The notes beneath the pieces are model-generated. The model made no database searches. It was not told where the DNA came from and saw only the letters and a list, made by a program, of their open reading frames with translations. The position numbers and the translations under genes were made by a program. From Tolypeutes matacus (lineage: Eukaryota; Chordata; Mammalia; Cingulata; Chlamyphoridae), in assembly GCA_026826555.1 (NCBI GenBank), contig JAKSZT010053928.1, forward strand, positions 38,423,709 to 38,487,708: a stretch of DNA of 64,000 nucleotides, given 5' to 3'. This document shows positions 49,687 to 64,000 of this stretch, piece after piece; within the stretch, counting starts at the first letter, position 1; each line of letters begins with the position of its first letter.

Positions 49687-49905
49687 TAATTAATTAATTA
49701 AAAAAAAATATTTTAAAAGATGCTTAGATTACATAAATGTTACACAAAAATTACAAGGATTCCTATGTTCCCCACCTCCCACATCTCCTGTAACCTCCCA
49801 CATAAACATCCTTCATTAGTGTGGCACATCACCTGCAATGGATATATGCATCCTGGGGCTTTACTACTAAGCATGGACCATAGTCCACATATGTACTTTT
49901 AATAA
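49687..49905 (-). mobile_element. L1-like 3' fragment, antisense
   Basis: TTACATAAATGTTACACAAA, GATTCCTATGTTCCCCACC, CCTTCATTAGTGTGGCAC and AAGCATGGACCATAGTCC match block A of the repeat at 16690. The (TTAA)n at 49681-49700 is its expanded tail. Confidence 0.6.
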
Positions 49906-50104
49906 GGTTGATGTTCTGAGAGAAGCACTTGAAGTCTTTTTTCAAATGGAGCCTCTGTGTTCTTTTGTAAAATCATGGGTTCAAATAAAACGTAAGTGAA
50001 TATGCTACTTAACTTCACCATCATAATTTAGTTCCACAACCATATCAGGAGAGGGACAGCTCCACTCCTTGCATGCATGGAAAGAGGTACAGTAGAGATA
50101 TGTT

Positions 50105-50400
50105 TAACACTATGGACTCTTGAAATCAGTGCTTGGTTCAAAACCTGGGACCACCTTTAAATCTATAGAGAGGGATAGCTCCTATTCTTCTGTAGCCTTT
50201 TTCTATCACATTCTAGACTGCAACTTTCTCTATTTCCCTTTAATCTATGACAAACCCCTCAATATTCTAAACTGTAAAATGAAATAATCATAGTACTTAA
50301 TCTTACAGAATTGTGAAGATTAAATGAACTAATCTGTGTGTAGTGTTTAGAATTGTGCCTTGTACAAAATAAGATTCAGAAAGGGCTAATTAGTCTTGAT
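50105..50400 (+). mobile_element. MIR SINE, interrupted by 77-bp repeat copy 2
   Basis: The left half reads TATGGACTCTTGAAATCAGT and GGTTCAAAACCTGGGACCA. The right half resumes with CTAAACTGTAAAATGAAATA, GTGAAGATTAAATGAACTAA and TGTGTAGTGTTTAGAATTG. Bases 50163-50239 are foreign to the MIR and replace about 25 bases of its middle. Confidence 0.75.
50163..50239 (+). repeat. 77-bp direct repeat, copy 2
   Basis: 75 of 77 identical to 48380-48456 (differences at GCC[C/T]T and T[G/T]TT in the middle). Its position inside a MIR makes this the derived copy. Confidence 0.93.
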
Positions 50401-52720
<2,320 letters not shown>

Positions 52721-52728
52721 ATTTAAAA

Positions 52729-52913
52729 CAGGGGTTCTTAACCTTTTTTGTGCCACGGACCCCTTTGCCAGTCAGGTGAAAACCCCAGACCCCTTCTCAG
52801 AATGTAGCAGAAGATAGTTTTATAACACTCAACACTGGAGGTCAGAGAAAATTAAGATAATAAGTTGATTTTTTTTCCACTCAAGCTCACAGACCCCTAG
52901 TTAAGAACCCCTG
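52729..52913. mobile_element. Short hAT-type DNA element (MITE-like)
   Basis: 185 bases with terminal inverted repeats CAGGGGTTCTTAACC / TTAAGAACCCCTG. The left flank is ATTTAAAA (52721-52728). The matching right flank ATCTAAAA now lies at 53153-53160, on the far side of a SINE, giving a 7/8 hAT-style 8-bp duplication. Confidence 0.78.
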
Positions 52914-52918
52914 GTCTA

Positions 52919-53143
52919 GGGAAGCGGCTCTGGCTCAATTGGTTGGCTTCTCGTTTACCATATGGGAGGCCCTGAGTGATGGCCCGCACAGTGCAGTGAG
53001 CTGGTACAGCAAGATGACACAACAAAGGGAGACAAGCAGACACAGAAGAATGCAAAGCAAATGGACACAGCGAGCACAAGAGGCAAGGGGTGGGGGGGGC
53101 GATAAATAAATAATTAAAAATAAATCTTTAAAATAAAAAAAAA
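52919..53143 (+). mobile_element. DAS-type SINE inserted at the edge of the hAT element
   Basis: GGGAAGCGGCTCTGGCTCAA head, body with GATGACACAACAAAGGGAGA, and a tail of AAATAAATAATT, AAATAAATCTTT and A's. Flanked by ACCCCTGGTCTA (52907-52918) and ACCCCTGATCTA (53146-53157), a 12-bp target duplication with one change. The B box appears deleted (CCCTGAGTGATGG). Confidence 0.86.
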
Positions 53144-53160
53144 GGACCCCTGATCTAAAA

Positions 53161-55619
53161 TGATTACTAGGTTCCCATCATAATTGAGAAGACATCAACT
53201 TCCAAACTTTTATGCACAAATCTACATTTTTTTCTCTGACTTTTTTGCGTCATTATCTGTTAATGAACCAAGGGTATCTTCACTGACATTTTAGTAATGG
53301 AACGTTTTCTGTGTCAAACTGCATAATTTTACTGGCATCCAAATCATGGGGGATAGATTATGTAATTGGGAATAAAATATTGATATACAATATATAAAAT
53401 ATTGTGAGGTTTTACTATGATAAATCTTAGTGCATAGCCTGTACTTCATGAAGTTATATCTGACAACCCAACACTGGAAAATTCAAAAATATGGGAGAGA
53501 GGAATTCTATTTTCAAACAGAGCATTTTAATACTTTTTCAAAATGTGTCCAATCATGTGCTTTGTTCCAAAACTGTAAATTAATATGTCACTTTCCTCTA
53601 GGTACAGTTTCAAAGTTTCTAGGAAGAAAATTCTATTATATTATACCTGGCCCACTTTGCTCTTAACAGAATTTCCCTGATCTTTTAAGGATTAGCTCCT
53701 GTAGGAACAGTTGGATATTCTATGCACTATGAAAGTATTATCAAACTGGCAAGGACCATTTAACACTTAGAAATCAGTAGTATAATATAACTAATTTTAA
53801 CATACAGTGAAAATACCTTTTTTACTAGAAGAATATGCTGATAAAAGCATTGTATTAAAGGCAATCCCATTAACAGAATTACTCCAGGTAGCTTAAAAGC
53901 TTCATTAGTATGAAATATGAGCAATTTAGGGCTATTTAAGGTGTTAACAGTACTACCTCTTTGGGTTTCCAAGTACAATTAGCCACTTCATTTATCATTT
54001 TTGATGTAGATCACTGGATAGTTGAGACTTCTCATTAGTCAAGTGGACTTTCTAGCTCCACTAGAGATTTGGGGCATGAGCTTTGAACATCAATATCATT
54101 CCCAATATTAAGCCAAGCTAGTAATTCTGATTTGACAGGTAATCACTACTTAAATAAACTTTTAAAAATCATTTATATTTGTCCTACATCATTCTATAGT
54201 CAATAGGCAAAGGTATTTATTTATTTAAATAATGGCTCATTTGATTATTTTTTTTTACTTTTTCTCTTTCACTCAATAAGAGACTAAACAAAGGATACAT
54301 GAAATATGTATTGTTAGTATACAACATACTTAGTAAAATATTAATACTCAAAAATAAATATAATATAAAGTATTTATACTTCAGATATACTTTATAAAGT
54401 ATAAAGTCCCAGCAGGGCTCTGTTTTTCTTCTCTTTTCACATATTTTTTAATATTATCAAGGCTAGCTAACTCATCATTTTCTCTAATTTTTATAAATTC
54501 ATCCTCTTCCCTAATCTATTTTTCTTTATTTATTCAGTTCCCTTATTTTACCTTAACTCCATTTAGCGTTTAATTCAAACTTTATAGTAAAGTATCATCT
54601 GTCAATCTCTTTCAGTCTTTCAGTCTACAATGGTAGTTAAAAAAAAAAACAACTGCACTTAAATCCATGTCTCTATAGATTGGCATTGGGTTAATATACA
54701 TGCATTTGCATTTTTATTGAAATATGTACATTATTCATATGAAATTACTGTAAAACTATAAATATAATTGTCTCTTAAAATTATTTGAGATCTGAAATTT
54801 AATCTAAGTATTATAAGTCAGCTTGGGAAAATAAGAATCAGTCAAGTAATCTTCATTAGCTTATGTAGGAGATAAATACAATCATTTCAAAAGTTTAAGG
54901 CAACCTCAAATCCCAGTATGTAGCCCTATATAAGATGAAGTTCAGCATTGACTGAACTGGCAGCTACAGAAAATGTGCAGAGAAGGCAGTAGATTGCTTG
55001 ATGAGAAATCCCCCAAGTTAAGAGTATGTCATACTTCAAAAATGTCAGAACTCTTTAAGGGTCCAATTGAACAGATAAAGCTCATCAAACTATCTTGAAT
55101 TTAGGAGATGAAAAATAATGAGCTGCATTGTTATTTTGAATTTTCCATAGAGCACTTTCATCATGTTTTATAATTCTCACTGGGTTTACTGTATTTCATA
55201 TCAGAGTTTAAACATCCTGTAAATGACATTGCATGTCTTAGAATAATAAAAATGCTGTAAAAACTGGATAATTAATGAACTTACCGAGTAAGATCATAAA
55301 TTACTTAACTTCATGCCATCAGCTTTAATTACCACATTGGGCCTAGTAAATTCAATGGACCTTCTTTATACAATGTCTATCTATGCTTACCTGACTACTA
55401 TTTGTCATTGCTACTATATAGGAATAAGAATAGTTAATATACCAATTAACTAGATGACTCTTTTGGGTATGCTTTTAATATATTTTGGGAAAATGATGTT
55501 TCTAGGAATGGGAAATTTATTTCCTTGCTTTTACAGAGTAATTAAATAAGTTAATATATATGTCCTTTTTTTAATGGCATATTTTTTAGTTGAGTTAGTA
55601 AGATAATTTAACAGCTATT
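53161..55619. other. Unique AT-rich intron
   Basis: About 2.5 kb. No gene, RNA gene or classifiable repeat seen. Confidence 0.55.
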
Positions 55620-56230
55620 TTTATAAATAAAATTTTATTTAAGTATATCATTCATATATAGACATAAACAATAAGTTTATAGTAAAAGATGTGAATTTAC
55701 AAAACAAACATGCATATCACCATACAGGGCTCTCATATATCGCCCCACTACCAACTACTTGCATTATTGTGAAACATTTGTTACAAACTGTGAAAGAGCA
55801 GTGTCAAAATATTACTACTAACTCTAGCCCATATCTTATATTTGATGTATTTTCCCCCAACCCACTGATTATTGACAGCTATATTAGTACTATATATTTA
55901 CCGTTCATGAGAGAACATTCTCATATTTGTCTTATCACTGTCCATTTTCCATTACTGGATTCTCTGTGTGATACAGTCCCATGTTTTGTACAGTCCATTC
56001 CAAGTATACACTCAGTGGCTCTCATTTTCATCAGAGTTGTGCTGTCATCACCTCAGTCAATTTTAGAATGTTTTCATTGTTCCAAAAGGAAAAATCCCAT
56101 ACTCTCTTATACTCCCTATTGTTGTCTCTTAGAATTGAAATAATATCTTCTTGCCATTGCTGCAAAATATTACAATCTTACTGTTAACTATGTCCATAAG
56201 TTACATTACTTGTAATTTTCCCATGAACAG
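55620..56230 (-). mobile_element. L1-like 3' UTR fragment, antisense
   Basis: TGAATTTACAAAACAAACAT, CATACAGGGCTCTCATATAT, TGTTAACTATGTCCATAAGT and TTTGTACAGTCCATTCC resemble the 3' UTR of the antisense L1 at 30700-31150. The 150-codon open frame inside is chance. Confidence 0.6.
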
Positions 56231-56546
56231 CTATTTTTTATGATGCATTTAGATAAACTATTTTTGCAAAGGAAGCAACTGTAGAGTTGAAGTGAAATTT
56301 AGAAGACAAAAATACTATTGTTTCCTGTGATTTGAAAATATTACAAAGAACTATCACAATATTCATGACAAACCAATTTCATTGTGTTTTTCTGAAACTA
56401 TGAATCTTTCAGTGTATATCCATTGACTTGTTTGGAAGGACAGAATTCAATCATAATCTGGCTACTTCAAATTATTTGAGAAAATAAAGTATACTATTAA
56501 CAAGAATGAAACAGCTGCATTAGGAAATCAACAATAGTATAAATAA

Positions 56547-56756
<210 letters not shown>

Positions 56757-57364
56757 TGAAAAATCTTAGCTTTTATGCATTTACTTTATCTATCATTATG
56801 CCATCCAGATTTTAGGCAACCAAAGTCAGTTGACAATTAGAAAAAATAATATTACCTCGTTATTTGTACAATGGTACACTGCTTAGTCTCATGTATGTAA
56901 GATGTTACATTATTTGAAATATTTAAAATAACATTTTTCTTCCTTGTAAGAGTTACTAATCTCTTAGCTCTTTTCAGAAACTCTAGTTTATTTTCAAACC
57001 TTTACCCAAGTCTACTAGAAACAATCCTTTAGCAGGCAAAAGCTGAAGTAAAAAAGCAGTGGTTGAGTAGCTGGATTTAGCGTCCATCTTCAATGTACTT
57101 ATGTTTACTTTCTTTCAATTATTTAAGGAGGAGCACCAGAGAGAATGTGAGGTCTCAGGTTAGATTAACTGAGAGAGCTGGAACCTAAGAAATCTATCTC
57201 ACTGTTGCTTGTTCCATAGAGCCTACTTCTATTAGTCTCAAACATTGTTGATTCTAGAATTTCTATCCGGTGATCATAGCCTAATTTTAATTTTTAAAAA
57301 TGCCCCAGTTTTATGTGAGAAATATGAATGATAGTATTGTTATTTACTTTATTTTATTTCAGTT

Positions 57365-57575
57365 TATTACAAAATATTTATGTGACACTTACAACATGCC
57401 AGGCACTGTTCCAAGCACCTTACACTTATTAACTCACTTAATCTTCATAATAACCCTGTGAGGTACATATATAAACATCTCCATTTTACAGATGAGGAAA
57501 CTGAAGCACAGAGAGATTAAATAACTTGCTCAAGTCACCCAGCTAGGAAATGGTGGAGACAGACTCAAACCCTCT
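57365..57575 (+). mobile_element. MIR SINE, near full length
   Basis: Clear MIR core: ATGCCAGGCACTGTTCCAAG, ACCCTGTGAGGTACATATAT, CATTTTACAGATGAGGAAAC, TAAATAACTTGCTCAAGTCA and CCCAGCTAGGAAATGG. Confidence 0.9.
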
Positions 57576-57989
57576 CATTTTGGGTTTAATAAGAAAATTG
57601 TGTGTGTATAACATTTCCAATAAACGTATATACATTTTTATATATTTATTATATGTATAGTATATGTATAGTTTCATACATATATGCACATATATATGCT
57701 TATTTTAGATATTTTTTGATGCTGGAAAATCATGATTTTTATTAGCAAAAAGAAGTACTTGGTATGTTTATAGTGTTCAAAAGATTTAAAAAGTCTAACT
57801 GCCCCTTAGGAGTTAAATCATAGAAAAATGAGTGATATAGTTAGAGAAAAGCAAAACATATCTAAAATAAAAATTTATTATCATATATACACAGAGATGC
57901 TTGGATTTTACAGAAGAGGGGGTGAATTTTGGTTGTGAGGCCAGTATTCCAAAAAGAATTCTCTACCTCAGCATTTATGAAATTATAAT

Positions 57990-58150
57990 TCCCAAATCAA
58001 TAACATTACATCATCATCACCTGGAATCTTCTTAGAAATGCTAATTATCAGACCCCACTAAATCAGAAACTCTGGGATAAGATCCAGCAATTTGTAATTT
58101 AACAAGCCCTTCAGGAGATTCTGATGCAAAATCGAGTTTGAGAACTTCAA
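57990..58150 (+). mobile_element. MER5-like hAT element
   Basis: TCATCATCACCTGGAATCTT, ATCAGACCCCACTAAATCAG, TTTAACAAGCCCTTCAGGAG and ATTCTGATGCAAAA follow MER5A. It ends about 160 bases before the LRP1B acceptor at 58308. Confidence 0.8.
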
Positions 58151-58211
58151 CTCTTCCTCCCTTGCATTTAGTCAGAATGTGTAGTGTAAAATCTGGGGGA
58201 AAAAAGGCTGA

Positions 58212-58445
<234 letters not shown>

Positions 58446-58919
58446 TAGTCTTATATTCATATTTTATGTATAATACATTCACTTGATTTATTAAAATAAT
58501 GGAAATAATACCTTTCTCTCTTACTCTGATAGCCAAGATGGGAAAGAAGAAAGCAAATTAGAGGTGAATTTCTAAGCCTATCACAAATTGTTCTAAAACA
58601 TGATTTGGATGAAAAATCAATTAAAATTTCCCCAAAGTATAACATTTTAATAACAAATGCATTAATATGCCATGCTTGATTGACATTTGGTTGCTTGTTT
58701 TTTATTTTTATTTCATTTGTTTTCAAATTACGCCTTTACTTTTATCTAGTATGTAAATATAAAGATAAGAAGGATTTTGAGCTAATATATAGTTAAACAT
58801 AATTTATCTCAAATATTTTCAGGATATGATTTTCTATTCCAATATGGGCAATGACAAATGAAATCCAAAGAATGGAAAAGTAATATGTGCTATGCCATTT
58901 TAATTACTTTTAAATACAG

Positions 58920-59404
58920 TGTTTTAGTTTCCTGGCTGCTAAGACATATACCATGGAATGGGCTGGCTTAAACAACACAAATTTATTAGTTCATGATTTT
59001 GACATTAGCAGAAGTCCAAAATTGAGGTGTCATCAAAGTGATGCTTTTTCCCAGAAGACCTTGCCGTTCTGTGGCTAGCTGCCAGCGATCCTTAGTCCTT
59101 GGTTTTTCTGTCATATGGCCATGCACATCCCTGAGTCTTCTCCTTTCTCCTCTGGTTGTCTTCTCCTTTCTCTTTTGATTCTACTGACTTCCAACATCTC
59201 GCTGCTCCATCACCTTCTCTCTGTGTGTGGCCTTCCCTATTAGGCCTTCAGTAATAGGATAAAGAGCCTTCCTATTTCAATGGGGCCACAACTTAACTGA
59301 GGTAACCTCATGAAAAGCTCCTGTTTACACTGGGTCCACACCCATAGTAATGGATTAAGATTAAGGTCTTGTTTTTCTAGGATTCATAGCTCCAAGCCAC
59401 CATA
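58920..59404 (-). mobile_element. MaLR-like solo LTR
   Basis: Starts TGTTTTAGTTTCCTGGCTGC and ends CCAAGCCACCATA. TACAG flanks both sides (58915-58919, 59405-59409). The terminal CA has decayed to TA. Internal wording (GGCTTAAACAACACAAATTT) is antisense MaLR. No genes. Confidence 0.72.
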
Positions 59405-59409
59405 TACAG

Positions 59410-62400
59410 TATGAATCATTTTGGAGTCAAATTTTACCTTACCTTTTTATGTTTTAGCATACAGTGAAAGAAAGCAGACTGGATAATAACATTTTGCTTT
59501 TTGTAATATAATTATAAAATACTCATAGTAAAGAAATTTTCAAACCAAAGAAATGTTCTTTGGTTTACAATCTTAAAGAAAAAAAATCCTTCGCATTAGC
59601 ATGTGTGCTCTAGTAGTAAATTAATTTTATGCCCCCAGCTATAACACATATCATTTAATCATGTGTTAATGAAATTCTTGGTGACAAATTAATGAGTTAC
59701 TGAGGGTCTTCACAAACTCTTCAAAGATGACTTTTTTTTTTTAAGTAAATTATTTTGCATCAGCATTTGGAATCAAAGAGACAAGCTCCTACAATTTTTA
59801 AAGGGACTTTCCCGAAAGGAAATACATACAAATATAGCATATTTTATTGAACAGCATGTTAATTTTTCCAAAATCACAGTGTGATTTTTATCAAACAAAG
59901 CTGTTTTTATTATGGACAATAGACTTATTACCCTAACAAGCATAATCTACCCTGCCTCCTATTTACATGTATATTGTTCTTAAGAATTTTATCATCTAGG
60001 ATTTTTCAAGTCCAAAACTAAGGAAACTTGAACTTCTTGAAAACATTTTATGTATGTATGCGTGTATTTTTACTAAGTACATAATTGCTTGTTGTAGCAA
60101 TTCGATTTTATATATTCTCTATCACATATTCTGTTATGTTAAACACACGATAAAGACTTTAGGAAGTATTTGAAGTAGAAATATTAAAATAAGCCTTTTT
60201 TTTTTTCCATAAATGTCCTAATTAGAACAACAGTAAACCTCTTTTTCCTTAGGGGTAAACTGATTATTTTATGAGTTGAAATGATCTCTGGGGTTTATAT
60301 AAGTCCTGAAATGTTGAAGTTTAATATGAGTGTCATGGAAACATTAGCAATTAATTTATTGTAGGGGAAATTTTCATTTGTAGAGAATAGTACTGTCCCT
60401 GATTCAAAATGTCCAATGATTATTACTATCACAATTTTAGTTTTATCAAAGTATGTTTTTATCATGAGAAGTTACCTAGTGTTTTTTAAATATATAAGCT
60501 CTGTAACTTTGTTGAGTGAAGTTGCTTCAGGGAGGAAGGAAGGAAAATAACTGGTTCATGCCTGAAAGAGATAGAGAAAACAATCTTTGATGAGTCATTC
60601 TCTTATCTTTTTTCTTACCATGACCTTCACGCTTCATCTGATTCCCAGGTTCTACTTATATGAGTTCCCTTTGCAGGCATTCTATCTCCTCTTCCTCTGT
60701 CAATGACATTTATTTTAGGGACATAATCCTTACATTAGGGTTACCCAAAAATAAAGCTGACAAAATAGAAGGGCACAGTTACTCCTTATTCTAATTTAAT
60801 AATCCCATCAAAATGAAATGACAGTGTGGACAAAGAGCTTTGTTAAATACAGTTATCATAAATATGCAAGATTTTTTTTGATTACTACAACTATATATAT
60901 TAAAACCTGTATATTTCATAAAAATTAGCAGATCTGAACCTTGTTGAGTTTGGTTCCAGTGAATTAAAATTTTCTGCAGTGAAAGGATTTCTTTTGCCAG
61001 AAGAAGCAATTCTGGATACTATCCACAGGAGGAAGAATACCTTGTGGCTAGGTTTAAAATGTTCAAAGAATGTTATCACTTCACTGGAAAAGTTCCATTC
61101 TACTGGAAAAAAAGAATTGAGCTTTGAAAATCCTTGCCTCCTGGGTGATATTCCTCCTGATGGATGAATACTGCATTTGATGCTTTAAAAGATAATTTTT
61201 AGTTATGCAAAAAGCCTTCAAAGCAAAGCCCATCATCCCACTTGTTTATGTGATCTTTAGTAAGCAGTGCTCTATGCAGACTCATCCTCTTTGGAGGCAT
61301 TTATGACCTTTTCATAATAATCAGATAATAGGATATTACTTGAGTAGAGGATATTCTACTCAGAGGATTATTAGTTATCTGAAAATTTCAAGATTACATT
61401 ATTTTTTCATCTTTTATCTCTTCTATCCAAATTTGGGTCACTCAATTCAATGCAACAAACCTTGATTACTATCTACTAGGAGTAGAAGAGCAAAACCAAA
61501 TTCCTGTGGAAGATAAAGATAAACAAGGAATAGTTTCCTAGGTAATGCATGCATTGATTATCTGTAGAGTTTTGTTTTTTTTTTTCATATATATATATAT
61601 ATGTATATTACATATATATATATATTTAAAGACAGGATCAAAGGATCATTATTTTTATTTCATTGTTTGGTAACACTATTAGGAATTCTCTAAATGCCAT
61701 TTTATACCATCATATAATGAACTGTCTAATTAGATAAAAACACTGAAGGAGAATATGTGACAAAATAAGATTTGTAAATATCTTTGTCACCTATTTATGT
61801 GAAAGAACTCCTTCTTAATAATCCCACAAAATGTGCATATGTCTTTGAATATTAAAGCCGGAAGGAACATTTGATACCATTCAGTAGGATTCCCACAGGT
61901 AAGGAAACTGGAAACCAGAGAGATCAAGGACTGTATTCAAATGGAGTATCCTGCTCCCAGTTCTTTCTATTGTACCATGTTGCATTTGTAACCACTGAAA
62001 CTTAGACCACTGTTAACATTACTTAATGAAAATGCATTGAACTTCTGCAAGTTTGTGCTCATAGAAAAGCGTGTTTTATTTTGATTTATATACAAAATCG
62101 TGTGACTTTAAACCTCAATTTAATAATTGAAGCAAGTGACATTCATGTGAGAGCCTCTTTTTTTTCTTTGCTTGGAGGCTTATAAAAACCAGCTATTTAC
62201 AAAATTTTCTAGTAAGTACATTGTCACCAACCACGACCACAGAAGAATTATAGAAAAAATTCTTCTTATGCCGGTAGCAGCAATAGTTTAAGAAATATAA
62301 TACTGTTGCTTTGGGACATTTTTTCAATTTTATGAAAACCATTTCTTTGGCTACAGTGAATTTTTAGGTTTGGTTCAATTTCTTCTTGTTCTTCTGACAG

Positions 62401-63584
62401 TAAGCCAATACTACTTTGTGTTGTCACTTCAGGCTTGCTCCAAAGACTATATTTTCAAATCATGTGAACAGCTGGGATGTTTTGTAGATAGTTAAATTCA
62501 GTAAATCTTTCAAGATGTTAAGTCCTGACTACCACAAGAAAAAAAACTTTTCAACATTATCTGTGAGACAAATACATAAATTTGCATCCCAGAATGCATT
62601 ATAGGTTGAACAAATTATTGGAAATATCTCACAGATCTTTTTTGGATACTTCTGGACTAAAATATTTAAAAATATTGCTATTAAGCATCCCAATTTTTCA
62701 GTAGGTTGCCTAAAACTAAAAGCCCCAGAAGATGCAAAATGATGACCTACAGGGTCAAACCTTTACTACTAGAGTCTACTAAAATCAACTAATTCACTTG
62801 GGGCCTGTATTATTCTCTCTGTTACTTAGAATTGTTTTACCAAGTCTCATGAAGCTTCCTACTACTCATTGTTGTGAAACTTCTCAGAATAAATAAAGGT
62901 CCCAAGACCGGCTTTAGATTAATTCACGTAAAGCATGTCGAATCTGAGTTTTGGCCCTGTACTATCTTTTTCTCTTGTTTGAGTCATTCTGTGATGCCAT
63001 GCTTCCTTTTTACTTTCTCAGGATTCTTGTCAACAGAACTATCTTCACATCTGATACTATAATGTCTCTTTCTATCATCTTCCTTATCACAATTGATTTG
63101 TTGAAAAACCTATTCTCACAGAGGTTAGTTACAGTAATTCACAGTAAATTATTAATTAGCTTCTATGAGATTGACAAGTATGTTTGAACAGAGCTCAGTA
63201 TCTTAACCCAAAGCCATAAATCAATTAAAGCACTACAAAAGATATGTGAGTAAAGTATTTTTATGGGCAGGTCAATCTTTGGATATCTTACAAATTAATC
63301 CACACTCTGACTCTTAGACAAAGGTTGGCACTTGTTTATTCCCAGAAATCCCACTCTGGATATGCAAACAGATCAAGCAACATTGTGGAGTTCTTCTTTA
63401 GCCTAGGTAACATTGGTACCATTGCTAATTTTTAAGTAGAACTTTAACTTTTAAAGTGTTTTTTTATTTTTTGGAAACCAAGGATACCAGTCCATTTGTC
63501 TTTATGACACCTTTACTTCTTCTTCTTTTTTTTTTTTTAGTTAAAACATATGATTCAACTTCAGAGATTTTTGGCTATTAAGTT
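59410..63584. other. AT-rich intron with a MIR scrap and TA repeat
   Basis: 61587-61626 is an (AT)n tract. 61885-61985 is a MIR core (GGTAAGGAAACTGGAAACCA). Short open frames here resemble no protein and no LRP1B exon was found. Confidence 0.55.
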
Positions 63585-63720
63585 TATTTATTTATTTTTT
63601 TGTAATTAGAGAAGTTGTGAGTTTACAGAAAATCATGCATAAAATACATAGTTCCCATATACCACCCAATTATTAACACCTTGAATTAGTGTAGTGCTTT
63701 GGCTGTCAGTTTTTAATCAA
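63585..63720 (-). mobile_element. L1-like 3' fragment, antisense
   Basis: GTGAGTTTACAGAAAATCAT, AATACATAGTTCCCATATAC and AGTGTAGTGCTTTGGC, behind a TTTA-rich expanded tail, match block A of the family at 16690 and 50655. Confidence 0.55.
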
Positions 63721-64000
63721 GTAGAAATTGTTCTAGTTAATTAAGAAAAAGGAAAGTGATGTAATTGATTTTTGGACTGGTCATAAGCAATGAATCTTTA
63801 ATTCCATTTTATCATTTGGCCTTATTCTTAACCTGGGGCAGTGAATAGTAAGTGTATTCTTTTGGGAATTTGAAAGGAAAAAATATATATATTTCTATGA
63901 TTTTCTTGGTACTTTTAGAACAGGGACTTGGCTGGAGAAGGAAGACTGGAAATAGGTGGAATTAAACATCCATATGAGGGTTAGGAAGAGGGAAATTTGG

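Noticed and set aside
55691..56143. 150-codon open frame as a possible gene
   Set aside because: Lies in an antisense L1-like 3' UTR fragment. No protein resemblance and low-complexity wording.

Overview
This window is mammalian nuclear DNA. It is AT-rich, intron-dominated and full of mammalian retrotransposons (L1, L2, MIR, hAT/MER-type DNA elements, MaLR-like LTRs). Several copies of a tRNA-derived SINE start with 'gaagcgg.tgtggctcaa', have an A-box/B-box head and end in AAATAAATCTTT. I recognise these as the DAS SINE family of Xenarthra, so a sloth or armadillo (I lean sloth) is the likely source. The lineage call rests on recalled family resemblance, not a database search.

The only functional protein-coding sequence I can support is three short exons of a giant LDL-receptor-related protein gene on the + strand: 51540-51680, 56620-56745 and 58309-58440. 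All are flanked by AG/GT splice sites and all are phase 1-1. Together they read through the end of one YWTD beta-propeller, one six-cysteine EGF-like module, and the start of the next propeller. The wording matches LRP1B more closely than LRP1. The rest of the window is intron: at least 51.5 kb upstream of the first exon, introns of 4.9 kb and 1.6 kb between exons, and 5.6 kb downstream. No further exon was recognised after 58440.

Layout: 1-1513 holds an unclassified GC-rich, A-tailed block and an L1-like 3' tail. 3444-9604 is a full-length but broken L1 with a 13-bp target-site duplication. 10379-10650 is a TTCC microsatellite holding a 10-N gap. 11152-11885 is an LTR nested inside another LTR, both with duplicated target sites. 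13140-15250 is an antisense L1. 16690-19320 holds two same-orientation copies of one lineage-type repeat. 20-30 kb holds ancient L2/MIR/MER20, a DAS SINE and an unidentified retropseudogene (28390-28887 coding part). 30690-34738 is an antisense L1 that lost most of ORF2 and carries a DAS SINE. 36847-38340 holds two antisense MaLR-like LTRs. 41520-43080 is a repeat stack with an internally duplicated DAS. 48639-49660 is an antisense processed pseudogene of CDK2AP1. 48380-48456 and 50163-50239 are a nearly identical 77-bp pair, the second copy interrupting a MIR. The exon-bearing part (51.5-58.5 kb) carries an hAT element with a DAS SINE inserted at its edge.

No previously undescribed molecular system was seen. 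The most interesting signals are the 77-bp duplication, the two retropseudogenes, the nested insertions with intact target-site duplications, and the GC-rich A-tailed block near the left end.
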